Positions 8,606 to 17,301 of a DNA stretch of 49,061 nucleotides are shown here, piece after piece. Positions within the stretch are counted from its first letter, which is position 1, and every line of letters begins with the position of its first letter. The stretch is from contig NZ_QHLI01000017.1 of NCBI RefSeq assembly GCF_006864425.1, positions 1-49,061 of the forward strand, given 5' to 3'. The translations under genes were made by a program, and so were the position numbers. The DNA is from Campylobacter troglodytis (GTDB taxonomy: Bacteria > Campylobacterota > Campylobacteria > Campylobacterales > Campylobacteraceae). The notes below the pieces were generated by a model. The model was not told the DNA's origin. It did no database searches and saw only the letters and a program-made list of their open reading frames with translations.

Positions 8606-9580
8606 CTAATCAAGTATCTGAATTTCATATGAGATCTTAGAGCTTCCAAACTCATAACAAAGAGGACAGTGGTAAAAAAACATAGGCATTTGCACCTTGC
8701 AGTTGCTACAAGAATAAGAAAATTCAAGCCCCACTCTAAGATCACTCTCATTTAAAATGTCAAGCATTTTTAGTTTCTTGTTTTTAAAATTATAATTTTC
8801 CCTCTTAGAAACAAGCTTCATAGCACAAAAAAGCTCAAAATACTCCTCATCATCCAAAAAAATAAGTTCTTTGTTCTTATAAAGCAGATCTATAATTTGA
8901 CTAAATTCACAGTGCAAAAAGATTTTTTCATTCTCAAACAAAAATCTCTTTGCAAGGCTATTTTTAGCACTTATTTGAGCTTCTTTGAAAAGCTTGGTTT
9001 TTTCATCTAAGCTTAAATTTGAATTTTTATATCCCAAAAGCCTAATAAATTCTTTTTCAAAGCCCACCTCAACACCAAGTTCAAAAAGACAGTCTAAAAC
9101 CTCAAGCACACCGTCATAGTCTTTAAGCCTTAAATATACTATTTTAAGCAGCTTCAAAGCCTTTTCATTGCGGGGTCTAATTTTTAGGCTATTTAAAAGC
9201 ACCTCCTTGCTTTTTGCCAAAAAGCCAGCCTTAAAATAAAGCTGGGCTAAATCATAAAAAATTAATTCGTGCTCGTTTTTATCCTTGCTCTTTTCAAGGG
9301 CTATTAGACAAATTTGTATAGCCCTTTCAAATTCACCACCTTTTGTAAAAACACTAACTAAAAAATGCAAATTTGAAAGGCTGAGAGCACTTTGGCGGAG
9401 TAGTTCTTTGTGCTCATTTGAGATCTCAAATTTTTGCACAAAACTTTGTATGTTTTTATCTTGTTTATTGATAGAAAACATTTTCCACACATAATGCCCT
9501 AAAGCCACCATAAAAACAAGGCTAACAAGTATGACAATGGAAAAAATAGGATCCCTATACTCAACGAAAAAAAAGTCCAT
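8606..9580 (-). CDS. LapB-like membrane-anchored TPR protein with zinc-ribbon tail
   Basis: The layout is one N-terminal membrane segment (about 10-32), TPR-like helical repeats through the middle (about 60-240), and a C-terminal rubredoxin-like knuckle. In the knuckle CSNC (291-294) and CPLC (305-308) can bind one metal. This is the architecture of LapB/YciM, which in E. coli adjusts lipopolysaccharide synthesis by presenting LpxC to FtsH. The family assignment rests on this domain order and length (324 residues; E. coli LapB is about 390). A role in envelope homeostasis is inferred. It is in an operon with rnhA and has its own TATAAT box upstream. Confidence 0.72.
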   Translation of the reverse strand: MDFFFVEYRDPIFSIVILVSLVFMVALGHYVWKMFSINKQDKNIQSFVQKFEISNEHKELLRQSALSLSNLHFLVSVFTKGGEFERAIQICLIALEKSKDKNEHELIFYDLAQLYFKAGFLAKSKEVLLNSLKIRPRNEKALKLLKIVYLRLKDYDGVLEVLDCLFELGVEVGFEKEFIRLLGYKNSNLSLDEKTKLFKEAQISAKNSLAKRFLFENEKIFLHCEFSQIIDLLYKNKELIFLDDEEYFELFCAMKLVSKRENYNFKNKKLKMLDILNESDLRVGLEFSYSCSNCKVQMPMFFYHCPLCYEFGSSKISYEIQILD

Positions 9581-9606
9581 ATTCTCACTTTGTAAAAGAT
9601 CTTGCT

Positions 9607-9612
9607 ATTATA
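9607..9612 (-). promoter_or_regulatory. Promoter -10 box for the lapB-like/rnhA operon
   Basis: GCTATAAT on the minus strand, about 27 bases before the ATG of the TPR gene, with an A/T-rich upstream region. Confidence 0.5.
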
Positions 9613-9716
9613 GCTGAATTTTTTAGGCACTAAGGGCATTTTAAAGAGGCTTTAAAAGCATCTTTTAATAAATATTAAAATTTTTTGAAAAAACCTTGCT
9701 ATTCTTTACTTAAAAA

Positions 9717-12700
9717 CTAGTATTTATACCCAAGATACAAATTCGCCCTTACCCCCTTATAAGAACTAGGCTTTAAAAAGCCGCTTAGATCTGCTTTGAA
9801 AAAGAGCTTTTTGCTAAGATTATGCATAGCATTTATGTGCATTTGATAGCTAAAACCTCGCTCTTGTATCTTGTAGGCTATAAAATTATTTGCCCCCTTT
9901 AAGCTTAATTTCACCTCATCCTCGCTATGATAAAGATCATTTACAGCCAAAAAAGAAGTAGAATAATACCCCTCTTCTAGCTCAAAGCTAAGATCTGCTC
10001 CAAGCCCAAGATCGAAGCTTAGATCCTTATAAGCCTTTTGTATATAGCTTGTTGAATTTATGGCATCTTGGGCATTGTAATTTACATTTACAAGCGCTAT
10101 GCCCTTTAAATTCTCAGACAAAATGCCTAGCTCAAATTTATACAAGCTTTTTAAAAACGAGCCGTATCCCTTAGCCTTAAACTGTGCCTCTTCTATTTGC
10201 TTTTTATCATTAAAGATAGAAAAGCCAAGCTCATTTTGAAGCTCACTATCTTCAAAAAAGGCATTAGAATACGCACTAAGATTATAAATTTTAGGATTTT
10301 GCTGAAGATTTTTTGTGCCTCTTAACTCACTTGTTCCCATTGAAATTCCAAGCAAAAAATTATCAAAGATCCTCTTATCATAGCCTAGGCTTAAATTTTT
10401 AACATTTAAATTCCCATCCTTTGTGGTAAATAAACCAGCCCCAACGCTACTGTATACCCTATTTGCTTGTTCTATCTTATCAAAGATAGCCACAGTTGAG
10501 ATTATATCGCTTCTTTGCAAGGGATTTTTAAGGTTTTCATTTAGCACATATCTTGCAGGGCTAAGACGAAGCTCTTGCATCCTAGAACTTAATTCTTGTC
10601 TTTGAAGAAGGGGTGCCATATTTAGCATTGTTTGGCTGCTTGTTGCTAGATCCTTAAAATTATTATCTAGCCTTTTAAGATCTTCTTGTAATGAAACATA
10701 AGAGCTAGTGATAAGTGCTGTGTTTATGCTAGTAGCAAAGGGATTGTTTGCAAAAAAGATCTCAAGCAAGGCCTTATAAGCAGGATCTATGTGGCTACTT
10801 AACTGGGTTACAGATCTAGGATTTTGACGCAAAAACTCGACAAAAAAGGCATTCTCATTCAGTCTTCCTCTTATAAAAAACTCATTTTCTTCTAAATTTT
10901 TGCCATTAAAATCTTTGAAATTTATACTAAGATCGCTATATTTTAGATTTTGGGCTGTAAAAACTGTGTAGTATTGATTAAAAATTAGCTTATCTTTTGA
11001 AAGCTTATCAGAAAAGCTAAGATCAAGCCTTGTGCCACTTGATAATTCTAAATCCTTGCTAAATTCAAGGCTTAGTAGATCCTTTTTTTGATCTTCTTGT
11101 GAATTTGTCCCTAAATTCTGCCCTATGTTTTTAAGCTCTAAATTCTCGCTTATTATGAAATTACTTTGTGGGGCTTGTGCTATGTTTTGTGCCCTTAAAA
11201 GATCATAACTTAGTTTTTTAATAACTGTGTGCGAATTTGTGTCGCTTGTGATCTTTATAAGGCTTTCGTTTAAATTCAGCTCGTTTAAATATAACTGTGA
11301 ATTAGCCTTTAAATCAATGCTTTTTAAGCCCTTATCATTTAAAGATCCTAAATTCACAGCACTTTGATTTAAATTTAGCCTTTCAAATAAGACTGTATCT
11401 AGTTTTGAAAATATGCTTTGTGTGAGATTAACTGTGTTGATCTTGGCTTTGATATTTTCTATGCTTGCTACTGAGTTCTTTAAATTCAAGCTTTCTAAAT
11501 TAAGGATTGAGCCTTCATCCCCTCTTATGTTTAAGTCCCCCTCAACGCTAACAGTTTGTGCCTTAAAGGAGCTTTGATTTAAAAGATTTAGATTTAAATT
11601 CTTGCTTGTCAATGCCTTTGTGAGCGTTAGAGTGGCTTTATTATTTAAATTTATTGTGCCTTCTTCACTGTAAATGGAGTTTGCGTTTAAGCTGCTTGAA
11701 TTTAAAAGGCTTAGCTCTAAGCTTGAAGCCTTTAAGCTTTCTTTGAGATTAAGCGAAGCACTGTTGGCTAGGCTAAGATCTGCTTTTTTTGCAAAGCTTA
11801 AATTATTAGCATCAAGGCTTGAATGATTTAGCATAACCTTGGCATCTTGCTTTGAGTTGATAAAATCTTTTGCTTTAATCTTTGAGCCATTAAGAGCATA
11901 TAAATCATAATTTTGAGGCAGTTTGAAGGCTGAATTGTAAAAACTGTCCAAATCAAAGCTTGATTTATCAAAGCTTAGACTTTTTTCTATGCTAAAATTT
12001 GAGCTACTATCAACTGTGAATTTTCCTCCTAAATTGCTATTTACAAAGCCTTGAAGGATTAAATTATCAACCCTTGCACTAGAACCGCTTTTAAAATTCA
12101 ATGTATTTGCCGAATTTATACTAAGATTTTTAGCCACCAAGCTAGCCTTATTTGAAAGCTCTAAATTTGGAGCAAAATTTGCAAAATTTGAAGTGATGCT
12201 AGCCCCATTTGCCTTGATAGTGCCTATATAAAGGCTATCCTCGTAGTTTTCATTTTCTAAGTTGCCACTTTCAACGACTTGATTATAATAAAACCCACTT
12301 CCTCCCACATTATAACCATCCTTGCTGTCTATAAAATGTACTCCTCCAAAACTAATCTTTGAGTTTTGATCTGCTGTAATGTTGGCATTTAAGATAGCCT
12401 GCTTACCAACGGTTAAATTTGCATTATTTAAATGTATCCCACCAGCGATGCCAAAATAGCGCTTGTCCCAGTCAGATTGATCTAAGCTAGATGGGCGACT
12501 TAAATCCATATAGCTTGACATAGCCTTCACCGTGCCACCTTCTGCATTTTTTATCTTATCAACAATGTTAGTATCATTTATGATGGCGTGAGTAGTGGGG
12601 TGTCCTTGCAAGACTATGTTTGAATTTGAAGCACTCAAAATTCCCTTTATATCTATGTGTCCATCAAAAATAAGGCTTGCATTGTGGGCTTTGCTGTCTT

Positions 12701-14804
12701 TGTAAACAAGATTTAAATTTGATGAATTTGTGCTTGAATTTGCGTTAAAATTCGTCCCATTTGCAAGACTTGCGTGGATTATGGTATTTGTTTTTGTATT
12801 TGTTTTGTTATTATTTTTATCATAGCCAAAGCCCTCAATTTCCAAACTTGCAAGTGAGCCTAAATTTGTGATAAAGGCCTTGCTATCATTTGCAGCAACT
12901 GTGTTTAATCTTAGGCTATTTCCTCCTAGATTAAGCTTGCCCCCGCCTGTGCCAAAATAAAAGCCCATTGAGTTTGCTGAATTTTGAGCGAGGGTGTAGG
13001 AATTTGAATTTAAAGAAGTTGCTGATTTTAAATTCAAAGAGTTTGTTGAAGTTGTGCTTAAATTCATAGCCTTTAAATTTATAGCCTCTGAGCTTGAATT
13101 TGCAGTGCTTAGACTTGATCTTATTAAGCTTGTTTTATTTAAGCTTTTTATGGCATTTGAATTTATAGTATTTGAAACTAAGCTAGTAGAATCTATCAAG
13201 GGGCTATTTTTAAAAGCTCTTGTTGGCAATGCTGAATTTCTCACAGCCCCTATAGCCTCAGCCTTACCCTCTTTTAACTCAATCTCACCTCGCCCACTTG
13301 TGATATAAATCCCCTCATAAGCCTTTTTATCTGTGTCAAATTCTACCTTGCCCTCGCCCACCTTAAGATAGCCCAAATTTTCATTTGCGTTTGGAGTGTA
13401 GCTCGTCTTTATTATGAGTGTGCCTTTGCCAATCTTATGCAAGCTGTCGTTTTTTTCATTTCTTAAATGCCATTCAAGCTTGACATTTTCTTCTAGATCA
13501 AGCCCTGAGCCTTTGAAAATATGCGTTTGTCCTGCTTGATTTGTGAATTTATACATTGTTGGATTATTAGCACTGTTATTTGCCCTAAATACAAGACCTC
13601 CAGCATAGCCCTTGCTAGTATTTAAATAGATATTTGCTCCTACTTCTACATCGCCTCCACCGCTAAAAACTAGATCCTTGCTTTTTTCTAGGGTGTAAGT
13701 TGTTTGATTATCCTTTGATTTTAAAGAATTATTAGCCAGGGTATTTGTGCCTTGTTTAAGCTCAATTTTTTGCTCAAATTTACTCTTATACTCATCAAGT
13801 TCTTTTTTTGAAACAAAAGACACCTTCCCCTCATCCAAGCCAAGCTGCACGAAGGTTTGAGAGCTTACCCCAAGCAAAAGCCATTTTGAGTTTTTGCTAT
13901 CATAGGCATAGATCCCACTTCCGCTATCTCCTTGAGTTATGATGTTTCTAAAATTCGCATTAGGCTTGTAATTAAAAGAAATGCCTCTCGTGCAATCTTC
14001 ATAGCAATTTACCCCATCACCATAATTTATAGCCTCAGTTTCAAGTATGCCAAAGCCCCCACCTCGCATTTGTCCGTTATCCTTTGCGTAAATTCTACCC
14101 TGAGGCCTACTTGTGCCAAAAAAGCTAAGATCCCCTGATCCTGCTTGATACAAATAAATATTTCCATCCCTATCTTTAAGGCCTTGTAGGGACGTTTTAA
14201 AATTTGTTAAATTTTCACTTTCTTTGTCTTTACTTTCCTTTGTGGTGTTTTCAAGATCTAAAAGATCCACGCTACCTTCGATGATATACTTATCAAAACG
14301 CATAAACTTTGTATCAAAGCCATAGGGGCTTGAAATGCTTTGTATGTCCACAGTTATTTTGTTATCATAAATTAGCTCTTCTTTGGCTATCTCATAGCTA
14401 CTTAGTCCAAATTTTCTCAAAGCAGCTATGCTCTCAGGACTAGTTACATGATTTGCACTTACTACAAAGCCCCTTCCTACTGAACTTAGCGAGCCGTAAT
14501 TACTTGAAGTAGCGAAATTTGGCACGGTTGGGATCTTTAAAGCTAAACCGTTTTTTCCTGTGAGTGTTATACTGTTTAAATTTGACTTTGTGCTTGAATT
14601 TGAATTCACAGTTGAGTTTATATTTAAGTTAGTATTTAAAGCAATCTTTGAATTTATTTCATTTAGGCTTGAATTTTCTCCGTTAAAAGCACCCCTTCCT
14701 TGCCCAAAGTCCAAGTAGTCTCTATAATAAAACTTGCTTAGATCAATGCTTTGAGCCTCTAAGCTTAAAACAAAAGCAAAAAATATCAAACTCTTTTTAA
14801 TCAC
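9717..14804 (-). CDS. Large serine-protease autotransporter (peptidase S6-like)
   Basis: This 1,695-residue type V secretion protein has a signal peptide (about 1-17, cut near LEAQS) and an N-terminal trypsin-like domain. The likely triad is H119 (VVSANHV), D164 (GFDTKFMRFDK) and S294 (QGDSGSG), the IgA-protease/SPATE pattern. A close cysteine pair, C267 and C271, lies in the protease domain. Next comes a long Asn/Ser/Leu-rich passenger predicted to form a beta helix. From about 1,420 to the end is an autotransporter barrel closing with YLGYKY and its terminal aromatic residue. The start is GTG at 14,804 with GAGGG before it; the nearby ATG is out of frame. It is a single-gene unit, divergent from the alcohol dehydrogenase. 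The cleavage target is unknown. Confidence 0.9.
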   Translation of the reverse strand: MIKKSLIFFAFVLSLEAQSIDLSKFYYRDYLDFGQGRGAFNGENSSLNEINSKIALNTNLNINSTVNSNSSTKSNLNSITLTGKNGLALKIPTVPNFATSSNYGSLSSVGRGFVVSANHVTSPESIAALRKFGLSSYEIAKEELIYDNKITVDIQSISSPYGFDTKFMRFDKYIIEGSVDLLDLENTTKESKDKESENLTNFKTSLQGLKDRDGNIYLYQAGSGDLSFFGTSRPQGRIYAKDNGQMRGGGFGILETEAINYGDGVNCYEDCTRGISFNYKPNANFRNIITQGDSGSGIYAYDSKNSKWLLLGVSSQTFVQLGLDEGKVSFVSKKELDEYKSKFEQKIELKQGTNTLANNSLKSKDNQTTYTLEKSKDLVFSGGGDVEVGANIYLNTSKGYAGGLVFRANNSANNPTMYKFTNQAGQTHIFKGSGLDLEENVKLEWHLRNEKNDSLHKIGKGTLIIKTSYTPNANENLGYLKVGEGKVEFDTDKKAYEGIYITSGRGEIELKEGKAEAIGAVRNSALPTRAFKNSPLIDSTSLVSNTINSNAIKSLNKTSLIRSSLSTANSSSEAINLKAMNLSTTSTNSLNLKSATSLNSNSYTLAQNSANSMGFYFGTGGGKLNLGGNSLRLNTVAANDSKAFITNLGSLASLEIEGFGYDKNNNKTNTKTNTIIHASLANGTNFNANSSTNSSNLNLVYKDSKAHNASLIFDGHIDIKGILSASNSNIVLQGHPTTHAIINDTNIVDKIKNAEGGTVKAMSSYMDLSRPSSLDQSDWDKRYFGIAGGIHLNNANLTVGKQAILNANITADQNSKISFGGVHFIDSKDGYNVGGSGFYYNQVVESGNLENENYEDSLYIGTIKANGASITSNFANFAPNLELSNKASLVAKNLSINSANTLNFKSGSSARVDNLILQGFVNSNLGGKFTVDSSSNFSIEKSLSFDKSSFDLDSFYNSAFKLPQNYDLYALNGSKIKAKDFINSKQDAKVMLNHSSLDANNLSFAKKADLSLANSASLNLKESLKASSLELSLLNSSSLNANSIYSEEGTINLNNKATLTLTKALTSKNLNLNLLNQSSFKAQTVSVEGDLNIRGDEGSILNLESLNLKNSVASIENIKAKINTVNLTQSIFSKLDTVLFERLNLNQSAVNLGSLNDKGLKSIDLKANSQLYLNELNLNESLIKITSDTNSHTVIKKLSYDLLRAQNIAQAPQSNFIISENLELKNIGQNLGTNSQEDQKKDLLSLEFSKDLELSSGTRLDLSFSDKLSKDKLIFNQYYTVFTAQNLKYSDLSINFKDFNGKNLEENEFFIRGRLNENAFFVEFLRQNPRSVTQLSSHIDPAYKALLEIFFANNPFATSINTALITSSYVSLQEDLKRLDNNFKDLATSSQTMLNMAPLLQRQELSSRMQELRLSPARYVLNENLKNPLQRSDIISTVAIFDKIEQANRVYSSVGAGLFTTKDGNLNVKNLSLGYDKRIFDNFLLGISMGTSELRGTKNLQQNPKIYNLSAYSNAFFEDSELQNELGFSIFNDKKQIEEAQFKAKGYGSFLKSLYKFELGILSENLKGIALVNVNYNAQDAINSTSYIQKAYKDLSFDLGLGADLSFELEEGYYSTSFLAVNDLYHSEDEVKLSLKGANNFIAYKIQERGFSYQMHINAMHNLSKKLFFKADLSGFLKPSSYKGVRANLYLGYKY

Positions 14805-14826
14805 TTTTCATCCCTCATATGCCCTA

Positions 14827-14832
14827 ATTTTA
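14827..14832 (-). promoter_or_regulatory. Candidate -10 box for the autotransporter
   Basis: TGCTAAAAT on the minus strand (extended -10 form), about 23 bases before the GTG start. The implied leader is short. Confidence 0.35.
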
Positions 14833-14883
14833 GCACAGTTAAGCATAAAATTTGTATTTTTTGCAAATTTTTTAAATTAGCCC

Positions 14884-14914
14884 TTGACAAACAGTAGGTG
14901 TAATGCCTTATAAT
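14884..14914 (+). promoter_or_regulatory. Alcohol dehydrogenase promoter
   Basis: TTGACA (14,884-14,889) and TATAAT (14,909-14,914) are separated by 19 bases, somewhat wider than ideal. A full -35 box is unusual in Campylobacter. The -10 overlaps a palindrome described separately. Confidence 0.6.
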
Positions 14915-14926
14915 GTATTTACATTA
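14911..14926. promoter_or_regulatory. Palindrome overlapping the adh promoter, candidate operator
   Basis: TAATGTA TT TACATTA is a perfect 7-bp inverted repeat that overlaps the end of the -10 box and the expected transcription start. A dimeric repressor could bind here. No regulator gene is adjacent. Confidence 0.45.
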
Positions 14927-14945
14927 TTTATCAAAAGGAGCAACA

Positions 14946-16031
14946 ATGCAAACTTACATAAACGAGGCAACAAGTGGCAAGAGGATAAGTGCTAAAGGCT
15001 ACGCAGTGGCAAACAAAAACGCCAAATTCAAGCCCTTTTCATTCACAAGACACCCACTAGGAGAAAAAGACATTCTCATTGAAATGCTATTTGCTGGAAT
15101 TTGCCACAGCGACATACACCAGGCAAAAAGCGAGTGGGCGGATGGGATTTATCCTATGGTGCCCGGACACGAAATAGCAGGACGCGTCATCGCCGTAGGC
15201 AAAAATGTAAAAAAATTCAAGGTAGGAGATTACGCAGGGGTGGGGTGTATGGTAAATTCCTGCGGGGCGTGCGAGGCTTGTAAGCAAAGCAAGGAGCAGT
15301 TTTGCTCAAAGGTCGTTTTCACCTACAACTGCATTGATGGCTTTCATAATGAAGAGCCTACTTATGGGGGTTACAGCGACAATCTAGTCGTAAGCGAGGA
15401 CTTTGCTATAACAGTGCCTAAAAACGCTCCGCTTGATAAGGTAGCACCGTTACTTTGTGCTGGCATCACCACCTACTCACCGCTTAAATTCAGCAAGGTA
15501 AAATCAGGCTCAAGAGTGGGCGTGGCTGGCTTTGGCGGACTTGGAGTAATGGCTGTGAAATACGCACTGAAAATGGGTGCTGAGCTAAGTGTCTTTGCTC
15601 GCAACAAAAAGAAAGAACAAGACGCTTTAAGGCTCGGCGTAAAGGCACTTTACACCACTGACAAGCTAATCGAAGTAAAAGAACGCTTTGATCTAATCAT
15701 CTCCACAATACCCACAGCCTACGAGCCGATGGACTATGTGCGGCTGCTTGACTTTGGCGGCGAGCTTTGCATAGTTGGGCTTCCGCCAACAAGCGTAATG
15801 CCAAGTCTTAGCCTAAGCTCGCTTGTATTTTCAGCACACCGCAAGGTATATGGCTCCATCATAGGTGGCATCAAAGAGACTCAAGAAATGCTTGATTTTA
15901 GCCTTAAACACGGCATTTACCCTGAAACTGAAATCATAACAGCCGCTCAAATCGATGAAGCCTATGAGAATTTAACAAGTGGGAGAGCAAAATTTCGCTA
16001 TGTAATAGATACTAAAAAATCGGTGTTTTAG
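14946..16031 (+). CDS. Zinc-dependent NAD(P) alcohol dehydrogenase
   Basis: This is a medium-chain alcohol/aldehyde dehydrogenase of the cinnamyl-alcohol or YahK type, 361 residues from the ATG that follows AAAAGGAGCAAC. An upstream in-frame ATG at 14,913 lies inside the promoter and is rejected. The catalytic zinc site is GICHSDIHQ plus PGHE. The structural zinc site is the four-cysteine lobe CGACEACKQSKEQFC. The nucleotide-binding turn is GFGGLGVMAVK. It probably reduces aldehydes with NADPH. By eye its GC content is higher than its neighbours'. Its last bases, TCGGTGTTTTAG, were copied into the downstream duplication. Confidence 0.9.
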   Translation: MQTYINEATSGKRISAKGYAVANKNAKFKPFSFTRHPLGEKDILIEMLFAGICHSDIHQAKSEWADGIYPMVPGHEIAGRVIAVGKNVKKFKVGDYAGVGCMVNSCGACEACKQSKEQFCSKVVFTYNCIDGFHNEEPTYGGYSDNLVVSEDFAITVPKNAPLDKVAPLLCAGITTYSPLKFSKVKSGSRVGVAGFGGLGVMAVKYALKMGAELSVFARNKKKEQDALRLGVKALYTTDKLIEVKERFDLIISTIPTAYEPMDYVRLLDFGGELCIVGLPPTSVMPSLSLSSLVFSAHRKVYGSIIGGIKETQEMLDFSLKHGIYPETEIITAAQIDEAYENLTSGRAKFRYVIDTKKSVF

Positions 16032-16099
16032 GCCTTAACGGCTTTTGGTGGTGAATTTTAATGCAAATTTTAGGCTAACTTCACAAGGCAAACTTTTTG

Positions 16100-16292
16100 C
16101 GAGAAATCGATTTTATAGGGCTTGATAATTTACATTTGTCTAGCAAAGGCTTAAAGAAAAGGAGGGTTGTTTTTTCATTTAAAGAAAATTAAATTTTGAT
16201 ATAATAGCCACATTTTAGGGCAAAATTTTATTGAAATTTATTAAGATTGATAAGCCAAAATCCTATTAAAGTATATTAAGACCAAAAAATAA
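16100..16292 (+). mobile_element. IS1595-type right-end remnant serving as cassette leader
   Basis: The order of words GGCTTAAAGAAAAGG, TTCATTTAAAGAAAATTAA, AAATTTATTAAGATTGATAAG and AATCCTATTAAAGT follows the last 160-190 bases of the type B IS copies at 30,200-30,369 and 48,720-48,873. No left part is present. The apparent -10 TATAAT (16,200-16,205) lies inside this fragment. Confidence 0.55.
16200..16205 (+). promoter_or_regulatory. Promoter -10 box of cassette copy 1
   Basis: GATATAATAG in an A/T-rich context, about 250 bases before the membrane-protein ATG. The identical box in copy 2 is at 17,760. The long leader contains the 11-bp repeat array. Confidence 0.45.
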
Positions 16293-16352
16293 TATAAGCC
16301 TTCAAGCACTAAGACTATATTAGCCTAACAATTTTCACAAACAAACAAGTAT

Positions 16353-16451
16353 AAGGATTATAAAAGGATTATAAAAGGATTATAAAAGGATTATAAAAGG
16401 ATTATAAAAGGATTATAAAAGGATTATAAAAGGATTATAAAAGGATTATAA
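16353..16451 (+). repeat. Nine exact 11-bp tandem repeats carrying Shine-Dalgarno sites
   Basis: AAGGATTATAA is repeated exactly nine times (99 bases) and is followed by A and then ATG. Each unit contains AAGGA; the last one sits seven bases before the start codon, an ideal ribosome-binding position. The paralogous leader at 17,914 has only two units. The copy-number difference points to slippage. Confidence 0.95.
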
Positions 16452-16452
16452 A

Positions 16453-17301
16453 ATGACTAAAAAAATTCACAAAGCCTCCTTTGATCCTATGCTGTTTAAT
16501 GGTTTGGGAAGTAAACGAGAAAGGAGCTTTAATCATGGCTTTTATGGGTTTATAATTTTATTTGGATATATATTTGGTATGATTGGCGGTTCATCTATTA
16601 TTTATGGAACCGTTACGAAAAAGTATTATGAAGATTGGTTTTTAAATTATTATATTGCCGTCATATGTATAGTTTTTGTATATGTTATTGTATGGTTTTA
16701 TCTTCATATTTTATTGTTTAAACATACTAAATTCAACAAAGATCTAAACAAAACTAAGCCTCTTTTAATTTGCGAGTATAAAGGAAGCCTTAAAAATTAT
16801 TGTGTATGGATCTTGGGCTTTATTTTTATGTTGATTTTTTATCTTCTTTTTTTTGTTTTATCTATTGTTTCTCCACCTTTGCTTTGTCTAATTTTATTAC
16901 ATTTTTACAACAAACCCTTTTTGCTTAAACGCATTTTATTGTTTGAAGAATATCTTATTTTGGAGTATAGAATTTTTGGCAATATTAAGTTAAATAGAAA
17001 TAACCTAGCATTGATAAGGCTTAATAGACTTGTTAGCAAATCCATTATGGACTATGGTGCTAATATTGCCCTTGCAAGAGTTATGATCATTAAAAATGCT
17101 AAAAACTCTTATTTGACTTATTATCCTTGTGCAATATTTAGCATTTATGGGATGACTAATATTAATATATTATGGCAAGACTTAGATGCTAAAATGGGAT
17201 ATAGCACAGAGGCTATAGCAAATGAAAATTTTGTTTATGCTGGAAAAAAAATAAATTTTAAAATTTTTACAATTTATTTAAAGGATAATTTTAATGTCTA
17301 A
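16453..17301 (+). CDS. Polytopic membrane protein, cassette copy 1
   Basis: No family is recognised. The 282-residue protein has a soluble N-terminus, about four membrane segments (near 29-50, 60-90 and a pair at 115-150), and a soluble C-terminal third. Its paralogue at 17,937 shares an almost identical N-terminus (DPMLFNGLGSKRER) plus the blocks CEYKGSLKNYCVW and LLKRILLFEEYLILEYRIFG. The membrane segments between these blocks, and the C-terminus, differ strongly. The ATG follows the ninth Shine-Dalgarno repeat. Its end overlaps the following truncated gene by eight bases (ATGTCTAA). A protective or immunity role is conceivable but not shown. Confidence 0.8.
   Translation: MTKKIHKASFDPMLFNGLGSKRERSFNHGFYGFIILFGYIFGMIGGSSIIYGTVTKKYYEDWFLNYYIAVICIVFVYVIVWFYLHILLFKHTKFNKDLNKTKPLLICEYKGSLKNYCVWILGFIFMLIFYLLFFVLSIVSPPLLCLILLHFYNKPFLLKRILLFEEYLILEYRIFGNIKLNRNNLALIRLNRLVSKSIMDYGANIALARVMIIKNAKNSYLTYYPCAIFSIYGMTNINILWQDLDAKMGYSTEAIANENFVYAGKKINFKIFTIYLKDNFNV

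Noticed and set aside
14913-14945. Longer start for alcohol dehydrogenase at 14,913
   Set aside because: That ATG lies within the -10 box and lacks a ribosome site; the ATG at 14,946 has AAAAGGAG at proper spacing.
16353-16451. Tandem array considered as a CRISPR
   Set aside because: Units are 11 bp and contiguous with no spacers, and no cas genes are present.
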